Source: VRUE01 sp035260485 (GTDB lineage Bacteria > Actinomycetota > Thermoleophilia > Solirubrobacterales > 70-9). Taken from it: 43,806 bases of DNA. Under the pieces are notes generated by a model, which made no database searches, was not told the origin of the DNA, and saw only the letters and a program-made list of their open reading frames with translations. A program made the position numbers and the translations under genes. The DNA lies in assembly GCA_035260485.1 (NCBI GenBank), contig DATFVC010000033.1, forward strand, positions 1 to 43,806. Reading direction: 5' to 3'. Position 1 is the stretch's first letter. The number at the start of each line of letters is the position of its first letter. This document shows positions 37,817 through 43,806 of this stretch, one piece after another.

Positions 37817-38698
37817 TCAGGTCGCGGTGGCCGGGCTCGATGCGAGCGTCCGCGGCTCCAGCTCGGCCCCCTCGACGCCAAGCTCGATCGCGCCTGGGTC
37901 GCCGCCCGTCGCCACCCAGAACTCGCTCGCTTCGGCTTCGAGCCGGTCGAGCTGCGCGTCGGAGTGCAGCGGATCGTGGTGGAAGAGGACCGTGCGCTCG
38001 GCGCCGGTGCGGCGGGCAAAGCTGAGCGCGTGAGAGACCGAAGAATGCCCCCAGCCGAGGTGGTCGGGGTACTCGGCGTCGCTGTACTGGCCGTCGTGGA
38101 TCAGCAGCGAGGCATCGCGGGCGAGGGCGAAGCCGGAGATCCACTCGTCCTCGAGCGAGTCGAGGTCGGCGCCGAGGGCGGGCTCGTGATCGGGGATGTA
38201 GGCGAGCGAGTCCTCGCCGTCGTCGATCCGGTAGCCGAGGGTCGGGCCGCGATGGGCGACCGAGGCAGCGCGGATGCGCGCCGGGCCGATCTCCCACTCT
38301 GTCTCCGGGGTGTGGCGGAAGGAGACGTCGCAGGGCAGCTCGCGCACCTCGACCGGTGAGAGCGGCGCCGAGATGTAGCGCGCGATGCGGTCGCGCAGCG
38401 AGGCCTCGGGCGAGGCCGGCCCCCAGATCACGATCTCGGTCTGGGGGCGGAAGCAGGGGGCGAAGAAGACCAGCCCCTGGATGTGGTCGAGGTGCAGGTG
38501 GGTGAGCAGGATGTGCAGGCGGGTGGGCTCGTCGGGAAGGGCAAGGCCGAGGTTGCGGATGCCGGTGCCGGCGTCGAGGGCCAGCAGCGAGCCGTCGGAG
38601 AGGGTGACGCCGACGCAGGAGGTGTTGCCGCCGTAGCGGATCGTCTCCGGGCCGGGGGAGGGGACCGAGCCGCGCGTCCCCCAGAGCTTGACCTTCAC
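37817..38698 (-). CDS. MBL-fold metallo-hydrolase (RNase Z-like subgroup)
   Basis: A 293-residue MBL-fold hydrolase. VKLWGTRGSVPSPGPETIRY then GGNTSCV is the opening of the Lactamase_B_2/PhnP-like group; HLHLDHIQGLVFF is the metal motif HxHxDH; SVAHRGPTLGYRIDD, YIPDHEP, LIHDGQYSDAEY, GWGHSS and FHHDPLHSD supply the remaining ligands. Such proteins act on cyclic nucleotides, RNA ends or phosphodiesters; the specific substrate is unknown. The GTG start lies right after the stop of a PAS-domain gene (TGAGGTG), so the PAS protein may regulate or localise it. Confidence 0.88.
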   Translation of the reverse strand: MKVKLWGTRGSVPSPGPETIRYGGNTSCVGVTLSDGSLLALDAGTGIRNLGLALPDEPTRLHILLTHLHLDHIQGLVFFAPCFRPQTEIVIWGPASPEASLRDRIARYISAPLSPVEVRELPCDVSFRHTPETEWEIGPARIRAASVAHRGPTLGYRIDDGEDSLAYIPDHEPALGADLDSLEDEWISGFALARDASLLIHDGQYSDAEYPDHLGWGHSSVSHALSFARRTGAERTVLFHHDPLHSDAQLDRLEAEASEFWVATGGDPGAIELGVEGAELEPRTLASSPATAT

Positions 38699-38699
38699 C

Positions 38700-39113
38700 T
38701 CAGCCGCCCGATCCGTTTTCGGCGGCGGGCCAGAAGACGGCGATCGCGCCGCGCGAGCCGTGCGCGGTCTGGATCGGGAAGGCGGAGGCTTCGACCCGGT
38801 GGCGGGCGCCGTCGGCGGAGCGGATCTCGAAGTTGGCGTGGGCGGGACGGTCGTCGCGGACGGCGACCACCAGCGGCAGCTCGTCGTAGGGGATCGGCTC
38901 GCCGCTCTCGTCGAAGGGCCCGAAGAGCGCCCCCCACTCCTGCGCCCCCACCGCGCCCAGCTCCTCCCACGACTTGCCGAGCAGCAACCCGGCCGCCTCG
39001 TTGTAGAAGACGAGCAGCCCACCCTCGTCGACCAGGAAGGCCGGAGTCGAGAGGGCCGACATCAGGTTGCGAGCAAGAATCAGCTCCAATGGCTTCTGGG
39101 ACGCAGTTGGCAC
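38700..39113 (-). CDS. single PAS-domain protein
   Basis: A 137-residue protein that is essentially one PAS domain: ALSTPAFLVDEGGLLVFYNE, AGLLLGKSWEELG, FDESGEPIPYDELPLV, HANFEIRSADGARHRVEASA and FPIQTAHGSRGAIAVFW. There is no output domain, so it must signal through a partner, most simply the adjacent MBL-fold enzyme that is translated from the same message. The ligand (haem, flavin or small molecule) cannot be inferred. GTG 39113. Confidence 0.88.
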   Translation of the reverse strand: MPTASQKPLELILARNLMSALSTPAFLVDEGGLLVFYNEAAGLLLGKSWEELGAVGAQEWGALFGPFDESGEPIPYDELPLVVAVRDDRPAHANFEIRSADGARHRVEASAFPIQTAHGSRGAIAVFWPAAENGSGG

Positions 39114-39155
39114 GAATCACTTACCCTCGAACGCGGCTGTGTACGGTGGCTGTGA

Positions 39156-39278
39156 CTTTCGTCACTTAGGCAATTTACAGCGCGTCGGGCGAGGGTCCGG
39201 CGTTTCGAGCAAGTAGATCGCCACTTCGAACAGGTCGATCGCCGGTTCGACAAGGTCGACTCGGAGCTGCAGCTATAG
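39156..39278 (+). pseudogene. remnant of a coiled-coil (FxQVDRRF repeat) gene
   Basis: The frame reads RRFEQVDRHFEQVDRRFDKV then DSELQL and a TAG, a seven-residue heptad repeat typical of small coiled-coil proteins. The 21-bp DNA repeat GATCGCC..TTCGA..AGGTC is visible. A TGA at 39153 precedes it and no start codon lies between. After the TAG the same frame continues EEARKQEEARKP, encoded by an 18-bp tandem repeat (39278-39312). Probably a decayed gene end. Confidence 0.45.
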
Positions 39279-39314
39279 GAAGAGGCCCGGAAACAGGAAG
39301 AGGCCCGGAAACCG

Positions 39315-40004
39315 CTACAGCGAGGCGAGCAGGAGCTCGCCCAGCTCCGGCTCGAGCTGGCGCAGGCGCTGGGGATCGCCGCTTGCGGCGCGGGTCGAGA
39401 CGAGCGCCAGGGCGGCGCCGATCAGACGGCGCTCCAGGCCCGGCAGCGGCGTCGCTCCGTCGGGGTCGACGAGCACCCCTCTCAGCATCGCGCCGAGGCG
39501 CTCGACCAGGTCGCGGCGGGCGGCGGAGAGCGCCGCTATCTGCGGCGGTGGCTCGGCGCTGAGCAGGCGGGCGACGTCGGGCTCGGCGGCGAGGAAGCCG
39601 AGGGCGGCGGAGATGCCGGTGTGAGCCCGGCCGCGCCGGTCCGCCTCGGCGATCGGACCGCGCTCCTGGACCAGCGCCGCGCAGGCGCCCTCGATCTCCT
39701 GGCAAAGGCGCCCGGCCTCGGTCTCATACGCCGCCAGCAGGCAGGCCCAGAGATCCTCGAAGTGCTGGTAGAAGGTGCGGCTGGAGACGCCGGCCAGCTC
39801 GGTTACGCGGGCGGCGGTGAGGCGGCCATAGCCCTGCTCGGCGAGTGCGGCCGCAGCCGCCTCGAGCAACCTCACACGCTGGTGTGCCCGGACCAGGTCG
39901 GCGGGTATGCCATGGCGGCCGGGGGGGAGGCGCAGCGGGGACGCCTCGGCGACCTCCGCCGGCTCGGCGAGTGCGGCGCCGGCGATCAGCCGCAGCTCGG
40001 TCAT
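39315..40004 (-). CDS. TetR-family regulator (quartet member 2, minus pair)
   Basis: A 229-residue TetR protein. PPGRHGIPADLVRAHQRVRL precedes the helix-turn-helix (ALAEQGYGRLTAARVTELAG, VSSRTFYQHFEDL). The C-terminal ligand domain is helical (GISAALGFLAAEPDVARLLS, LERRLIGAALALVSTRAASG). The PGRHG(I/L)P lead is shared with the TetR at 41405-42079 and not with the other two. ATG 40004 overlaps the stop of the preceding TetR gene by 4 nt. Confidence 0.92.
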   Translation of the reverse strand: MTELRLIAGAALAEPAEVAEASPLRLPPGRHGIPADLVRAHQRVRLLEAAAAALAEQGYGRLTAARVTELAGVSSRTFYQHFEDLWACLLAAYETEAGRLCQEIEGACAALVQERGPIAEADRRGRAHTGISAALGFLAAEPDVARLLSAEPPPQIAALSAARRDLVERLGAMLRGVLVDPDGATPLPGLERRLIGAALALVSTRAASGDPQRLRQLEPELGELLLASL

Positions 40005-40702
40005 TCCTCCGCTCCCGTCAGCCGCGTGCGCTCGCGCTCCAGCAGGATGCTCGTCCGCTCGAAGGCGCCTTCGGCCTCCTCCTTGCCGAAGTAGGAGCCG
40101 GCTGCGAAGTGCATCAGCTCGGGCAGGGCGTCCCAGAGCCGGCCCGGGTCGCCCGCGCTCAGCGCCTCGCAGACGCAGGATTCGATTCCGCCGACGACGA
40201 AGATGCCGGTCGCCTCCGGTGGCGCCTCGGCATCATCGATCTCGGCGCGGGCGCTGTCGATCGCCGCGGCGAGGCGCTCCACCGCGGCCTCGTGGCGGGC
40301 CAGCGCCGGCTCGCCGGCGATCTGCACCTCGACGAAGAGCGCCCGCGCGATCGCCGGCCGCGCCGCGACGAACTGGAACAGGCGCGCGGTCGCCTCGCGG
40401 ACGCCGGCCTCCCAGCCGGGGGTGGTCGCCGCCGCTTCGAGCACGCTGACGCAGAGACGCTCGATCCAGACGGCGTAGGCCTGGGCGAAGCAGTCCTCCT
40501 TGCTCTCGAAGTGCTGGTAGAACTGCGCCCGGTGGCCGCCGCTGTGCTCGAGGATGGCGCGCACCGAGGTCTCGCGAAAGCCCAGCTCGCCGCAGGCCAC
40601 CAGAACACCTTCCATCGCCCCCTCGCGCACGGCGAGCTCGGAGCCTCCGTTTGCTCCAAGCGAATCGACCTGGTTGATCGCTGCTGAGGCTTCCGGTGCC
40701 AT
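40001..40702 (-). CDS. TetR-family regulator (quartet member 1, minus pair)
   Basis: A 233-residue TetR protein. The DNA-binding part is GAMEGVLVACGELGFRETSV, RAILEHSGGHRAQFYQHFES and KEDCFAQAY; the helical sensor part follows (LFQFVAARPAIARALFVEVQ, VVGGIESCVCEALSAGDPGR). SGGHRAQFYQHF replaces the usual AGVS-x-TFY recognition helix, so its operator may be unusual. A TATAGG 4 nt before ATG 40702 suggests a leaderless transcript from the central 68-bp promoter region. First gene of the leftward pair. Confidence 0.92.
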   Translation of the reverse strand: MAPEASAAINQVDSLGANGGSELAVREGAMEGVLVACGELGFRETSVRAILEHSGGHRAQFYQHFESKEDCFAQAYAVWIERLCVSVLEAAATTPGWEAGVREATARLFQFVAARPAIARALFVEVQIAGEPALARHEAAVERLAAAIDSARAEIDDAEAPPEATGIFVVGGIESCVCEALSAGDPGRLWDALPELMHFAAGSYFGKEEAEGAFERTSILLERERTRLTGAEE

Positions 40703-40770
40703 AGGCCCTATAAAAACTACTCCTTTTTTGCCAGATATGAAATCTTTCTCAAGTCGGCTACCCTCGATCT
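40703..40770. promoter_or_regulatory. central divergent promoter of the TetR quartet
   Basis: A 68-bp AT-rich gap. On the minus strand TATAGG stands 4 nt before the start codon; on the plus strand TACCCT stands 6 nt before ATG 40771. ATAGG-G-CCTAT, read on the minus strand across the left start, and AGAT-ATGAA-ATCT near the middle are small inverted repeats that could bind one or more of the TetR proteins. Direct autoregulation is inferred. Confidence 0.5.
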
Positions 40771-41412
40771 ATGCAGTACCTCTCGCAAAGACTGGCTTCC
40801 AAGCCGTCTCCGGGGCGGGGGGGAGACCCGCCTCCCGGCGCCCTGCCGCCGCCGCAGCGTGAGCGGATCCTCGACGCGACCGAGCGGCTGATCGCGGAGC
40901 ACGGCTGCACCGGCGCCTCGATCGAGGCGATCGTCAAGGCGGCCGGCGTCTCCTCGGTCACCTTCTACGAGTTCTTCGAAGGCAAGGAAGAGTGCTTCGT
41001 CGCCGCCTTCGATCGGGCGGTCGAAGGCGGAGCCGCCGAGCTGGCGAGGGTGACCGAGGCAGAGGAGCTCTCCTGGCCGGAGCAGATCGCCACCGGCCTG
41101 CGCGCGGTGACGGCGCTGATCGGCGCCGAGCCGGAACGCGCCCGCCTCTGCCTCGGCGAGGCGCAGACCGGCGGCCCGGAGCTGAGCGCCCATTTCGAGG
41201 CGGCGCTCGACCGCGTCGCGGCGAAGCTGCGCGAGGGCCGCGCCCTCGAGACCGCCCCATCCGACCTGCCCGCAACCCACGAGGAAGCGACCGCCGGCGC
41301 CCTCGCCTGGCTACTGCGCGAGCGCCTCGAGACAGGCGACACGGAGGGCCTGGAGGCGCTCTACCCGCAGCTGGTCGACATCGCCCTCGCCCCCTATCTC
41401 GACGATGGCTGA
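40771..41412 (+). CDS. TetR-family regulator (quartet member 1, plus pair)
   Basis: A 213-residue TetR protein. RERILDATERLIAEHGCTGA, then SIEAIVKAAGVSSVTFYEFF and EGKEECFVAAFD, is a canonical TetR_N domain. The sensor region includes LRAVTALIGAEPERARLCLG and LAWLLRERLETGDTEGLEAL. It ends LVDIALAPYLDDG, like the following gene (LVELALAPYIG), so the two are paralogues. It overlaps that gene by 8 nt. Confidence 0.93.
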   Translation: MQYLSQRLASKPSPGRGGDPPPGALPPPQRERILDATERLIAEHGCTGASIEAIVKAAGVSSVTFYEFFEGKEECFVAAFDRAVEGGAAELARVTEAEELSWPEQIATGLRAVTALIGAEPERARLCLGEAQTGGPELSAHFEAALDRVAAKLREGRALETAPSDLPATHEEATAGALAWLLRERLETGDTEGLEALYPQLVDIALAPYLDDG

Positions 41413-42079
41413 CAGCGGCGCACAAGCAGCTGAGGCCCTCGCCTCGGGGCGCGACCGGTTACCGCCCGGCCGCCACGGCCTGCCCCGCGCCTTCGTCGCC
41501 GAGAACCAACGCGAGCGGCTGCTCAACGGAGTAGTCGAGGCGGTCGCGGAGCACGGCTACAACGCAACCACGATCTCCCGAATCACCGCCGCGGCGAAGA
41601 TCTCCCGCCGCACCTTCTACGAGTCCTTCGAGGGTAAGGAGGACTGCTTCCTGGCGGCCTACGAGATGATCGAGGCCCACGTCCTCGACTCGATGCTCTC
41701 CGCGCCCGGCGCCGGCGAGCCCTGGCCGGACCGGGTGCGGGCGCGCCTAGCCGCCTTACTCGATGTCCTCGCCCGCGACGCCGCCGTCTCCCGCTGCTTC
41801 CTGATCGAGCCGCTCGCCGCGGGCGGCGACGTAGCCGCCCGCTACCGCGAGGCGATGCAGCTGCTGGCGGGGACCCTGCGTCCGGAGCCGCCCCCGTCGG
41901 AGCTCGACATGGAAGTCCGCGACCAGGCCCTGATCGGCGGCATAGCAACCCTGATCGTCCGCCGCCTCAACGCCGGCGGCGCCCAGCGCCTCCCCGATCT
42001 CCTCCCCGACCTGGTCGAGCTTGCCCTGGCGCCCTACATAGGCCGCGAAGAGGCCAAGCGCCAGGCAGCGGCTGCTTAG
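41405..42079 (+). CDS. TetR-family regulator (quartet member 2, plus pair)
   Basis: A 224-residue TetR protein. The lead LPPGRHGLPRAFVAENQRER matches that of the leftmost TetR (LPPGRHGIP). The DNA-binding domain is VVEAVAEHGYNATTISRITA, AAKISRRTFYESFEGKEDCF. The sensor domain has LDVLARDAAVSRCFLIEPLA and ALIGGIATLIVRRLNAGGAQ. No enzyme or transporter gene is adjacent to the quartet, so targets are elsewhere or are the regulators themselves. A hairpin GGCTCCT-TT-AGGAGCC follows its stop. Confidence 0.93.
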   Translation: MADSGAQAAEALASGRDRLPPGRHGLPRAFVAENQRERLLNGVVEAVAEHGYNATTISRITAAAKISRRTFYESFEGKEDCFLAAYEMIEAHVLDSMLSAPGAGEPWPDRVRARLAALLDVLARDAAVSRCFLIEPLAAGGDVAARYREAMQLLAGTLRPEPPPSELDMEVRDQALIGGIATLIVRRLNAGGAQRLPDLLPDLVELALAPYIGREEAKRQAAAA

Positions 42080-42106
42080 CCGGCCCCCTCCATGACCCGC
42101 TTTTCA

Positions 42107-42122
42107 GGCTCCTTTAGGAGCC
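42107..42122. terminator. short hairpin after the TetR quartet
   Basis: GGCTCCT-TT-AGGAGCC, a perfect 7-bp stem 28 nt after the last TetR stop, followed by pyrimidine-rich sequence (TTCCTTCTTCTT). Plausible intrinsic terminator. Confidence 0.5.
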
Positions 42123-42149
42123 GAATTCCTTCTTCTTAAAAACTTCTCC

Positions 42150-42178
42150 TTGCATTTGTAAACCGTTTCTTTTATGCT
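42150..42178 (+). promoter_or_regulatory. sigma70-type promoter of the collagen-like gene
   Basis: TTGCAT, a 17-nt spacer and TATGCT in an AT-rich stretch. A leader of about 70 nt follows, with the Shine-Dalgarno AAGGAGAG at 42239-42246 ahead of ATG 42254. The best promoter match in the window. Confidence 0.6.
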
Positions 42179-42253
42179 GCCTCCGGCGCCGCCTCAGGGA
42201 GGGCGACGCGGAAGCACCCCACACAGGGTTCAAGGGACAAGGAGAGAGATTTG

Positions 42254-43240
42254 ATGTTCTCGCCACTAAGCAACCGCTTCGGCATCCCGGGCGTGATCTC
42301 GGTGATCGCCCTCGTCTTCGCGATGTTGGGCGGCGCCTACGCCGCCTCGAGCAACTCCGGTGGTGGCAAGGCGAGCGCCTCGGCCAAAGCCAAAAAAGGC
42401 CCCAGGGGCCCCAAAGGCGCGACTGGCCCCGCCGGGCCGGCGGGCCCCGCGGGACCGGCAGGCGCCAAAGGAGATGCGGGCGCCAAGGGTGACGCCGGCG
42501 GCGCCGGCGTCAACGGCAGCGCTGGCGCCAGCGCCGAAGCCGTCTCCTTCGCCGGCGCCGAACACGGCTGCGCCGAAGGCGGCATCGAAGTCAAATCGGC
42601 AAAACCAGCGGTCTTCATCTGCAACGGCAAAAAAGGAACCAACGGCGCCAGCGCCGAAGCGTTCTCCTTCGCCGGCGCCGAACACGGCTGTGAAGCGGGC
42701 GGCATCGAAGTCAAATCGGTCAAACCGGCGGTCTTCATCTGCAACGGCAAAGCGGGCAAAGACGGCAAAGACGGCTCGCCCTGGGTCGCCGGCACGGCGC
42801 CGGACAAAGTGATCCTCAAGGGCACCTGGGCCATCCCCTACTACAGCGCAGCGGCGGGCGGCGAGCTCATCCCGACGGCGATCTCGACCGGCGTGCCGGT
42901 GCCCGTCGGAGGAAGCCCCCCCTACTTTCCCGCCGTCGCCCCCGGAGGTGGGATCACCTACCCCCCCGGAGAAGAAAAAGAACTCGCGGAACTCTTCTGT
43001 CCCGGCAGCGCAGACAACCCGACCGTCAACAAAGCAGCGCCCGCCGAACTCTCATCTCCCAGCTCCGGGATCCTCTGCCTCTACGCGGGCGCCGCTTCGA
43101 ACCTCACTCCGCCGACCGTGGTGGATGTCAGCACCTGGCCGCACCTGGGCTCCAGCGGCGGCGGCGGCATCGCCAACTTCAAATCGAGCGCCGCGGGCGT
43201 CGCCAAGGGAAGCGGCACCTGGGTGATGTACACGAAATGA
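42254..43240 (+). CDS. exported collagen-like surface protein with two C/CNG modules
   Basis: A 328-residue protein. The signal or anchor helix is PGVISVIALVFAMLGGAYAA (about residues 13-32). A Gly-X-Y tract of roughly 14 triplets follows (GPRGPKGATGPAGPAGPAGP onward, to about residue 83). Then come two tandem 40-residue modules, each with EHGC....GGIEVKS and FICNG, so one likely disulfide each. A third short Gly-X-Y piece (GKAGKDGKDGSP) leads to a 140-residue C-terminal domain (DKVILKGTWAIPYYSAA, GSGTWVMYTK). Such proteins form trimeric stalks. GAA and AAA codons are used almost exclusively. Its stop overlaps ATG 43237 of the next frame. Confidence 0.88.
   Translation: MFSPLSNRFGIPGVISVIALVFAMLGGAYAASSNSGGGKASASAKAKKGPRGPKGATGPAGPAGPAGPAGAKGDAGAKGDAGGAGVNGSAGASAEAVSFAGAEHGCAEGGIEVKSAKPAVFICNGKKGTNGASAEAFSFAGAEHGCEAGGIEVKSVKPAVFICNGKAGKDGKDGSPWVAGTAPDKVILKGTWAIPYYSAAAGGELIPTAISTGVPVPVGGSPPYFPAVAPGGGITYPPGEEKELAELFCPGSADNPTVNKAAPAELSSPSSGILCLYAGAASNLTPPTVVDVSTWPHLGSSGGGGIANFKSSAAGVAKGSGTWVMYTK
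42524..42763 (+). repeat. 120-bp tandem direct repeat, two units
   Basis: Units 42524-42643 and 42644-42763 share most of their sequence and each encode a 40-residue Cys-Cys module of the collagen-like protein. The near-identity at synonymous positions points to recent duplication or gene conversion. Confidence 0.85.
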
Positions 43241-43296
43241 CGTCCAGCCGGCGATCGATCGCAGACCGACACATCACCACCGAGAGCGGGCCTGAG

Positions 43297-43806
43297 ATGC
43301 AACCCCGACGCCAAGCCAAGCGCAGAGGCTGGCGGCGCCTGCTCGCCTTCGCGCTGGCGCTCGGCGTGATCGCGGCGGCGCCGGCGAGCGCAGCCACAGC
43401 GGCGGCCCCGCCGCCGCTGTGGAAGAAGGGACAGAACTGTGGCTTCCCCTTCAAAGAATGCGGCTTCAAAGCCGAAAAAGCCAAATCCGGCCTGAACCTG
43501 ATCGAAACGACGATCCCGCGCGGGATCGCCTCAGACCCCGAAACCGGTCACCTCTACATCGCCGACCAGGGCAACGGGCGCGTGGTCGAGCTGACCGCCT
43601 GGGGGGACTTCGTCAAGGCCTGGGGCTGGGGGGTCAAAGATGGCTCTCCCGAACTGCAGACCTGCAGCGCCGAAAGCGGCTGCCTGCAAGGTAAAAGCGG
43701 CGGCGGCAAAGGGCAGTTCGCGGAAAGTTCGGCGGGCGGTGTGGCGGTCGACTCAGCCGGCGGCATCTACGTGGTCGACATCCAAAACCACCGCGTGCAG
43801 AAGTTC
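43297..43806 (+). CDS. exported NHL-repeat protein, N-terminal part
   Basis: Runs off the window end. From ATG 43297 a basic n-region (QPRRQAKRRGWRR) and hydrophobic core (LLAFALALGVIAAAPASAA) form a Sec signal. A Cys-bearing segment (GQNCGFPFKECGF) comes next, then NHL beta-propeller blades: PRGIASDPETGHLYIADQGN with GRVVELTAWG, and GVAVDSAGGIYVVDIQNHRV. The in-frame ATG 43237, which overlaps the collagen-gene stop, is the alternative start and would add 20 residues before the signal. NHL propellers bind proteins or sugars. Codon use (GAA, AAA) matches the collagen-like gene, so the two are probably expressed together at the surface. Confidence 0.82.
   Translation, partial: MQPRRQAKRRGWRRLLAFALALGVIAAAPASAATAAAPPPLWKKGQNCGFPFKECGFKAEKAKSGLNLIETTIPRGIASDPETGHLYIADQGNGRVVELTAWGDFVKAWGWGVKDGSPELQTCSAESGCLQGKSGGGKGQFAESSAGGVAVDSAGGIYVVDIQNHRVQKF

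Noticed and set aside
1..43806. CRISPR array, IS elements, tRNA or rRNA genes
   Set aside because: No regularly spaced repeats, no transposase motifs with terminal repeats, and no cloverleaf or rRNA sequence were seen. The dispersed hairpins are not adjacent to cas-like genes.

Overview
The window is high-GC bacterial DNA with many GTG starts, short intergenic gaps and 1-8 nt gene overlaps. The gene content includes collagen-like and NHL-repeat exported proteins, TetR and MarR regulators, an osmoprotectant ABC transporter and a MESH1-type HD hydrolase. This fits an actinobacterium, most likely Thermoleophilia/Solirubrobacterales; the lineage is inferred from gene style, not from a marker gene. 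I see no rRNA, tRNA, IS element, prophage or CRISPR.

Layout. 1-8 kb: the tail of a phytoene-desaturase-like oxidoreductase, a two-gene ABC-2 exporter, an exported cupredoxin overlapping a Tat-exported multicopper oxidase, then cutA, an ABM-like protein and an SDR on the minus strand, vapBC, glyoxalase I and an alpha/beta hydrolase. 8-10.3 kb: a class A penicillin-binding protein. 10.5-14.1 kb: a regulator-rich island with SnoaL-like and MpsC-like (DUF2294) genes, two ArsR-type regulators, an Xre regulator and two small winged-helix proteins, with large palindromic sites between them. 14.1-16.1 kb: a rearranged KdpD locus (DUF4118-HisKA kinase lacking its ATPase, then a KdpD/USP fragment lacking its P-loop) and an anchored USP protein. 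16.1-18.1 kb: a minus-strand operon of tyrosinase, a stand-alone PPO C-terminal-like domain and a PLD-like protein. 18.5-22.3 kb: FAD oxidoreductase, SpoU methyltransferase, PLDc_N/SHOCT membrane protein and a coiled-coil NlpC/P60 endopeptidase. 22.3-30.7 kb: divergent PNPOx-like and MocR genes, an MBL/rhodanese protein, acetyl-CoA synthetase, an ion channel with an odd selectivity filter, and a MarR-MFS operon. 30.7-36.4 kb: an OpuC-type osmoprotectant importer downstream of an MtaD/MTI-phosphorylase pair. 36.5-39.1 kb: a DUF6328 membrane protein, MESH1-like hydrolase and a PAS-MBL pair. 39.3-42.1 kb: four TetR genes arranged as two mirrored two-gene operons. 42.2 kb to the end: a collagen-like exported protein and the start of an NHL-repeat exported protein.

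The most notable non-coding signal is a set of long hairpins, in at least four sequence classes, placed at gene 3' ends. They often fit exactly between two stop codons or overlap one. Copies within a class carry paired compensatory changes. A second theme is small palindromes overlapping -10 elements of regulators that look leaderless (vapB, the Xre gene), which points to autoregulation. The strongest candidates for something undescribed are the hairpin families, the mirrored TetR quartet, and the tyrosinase / detached shield-domain / PLD operon.
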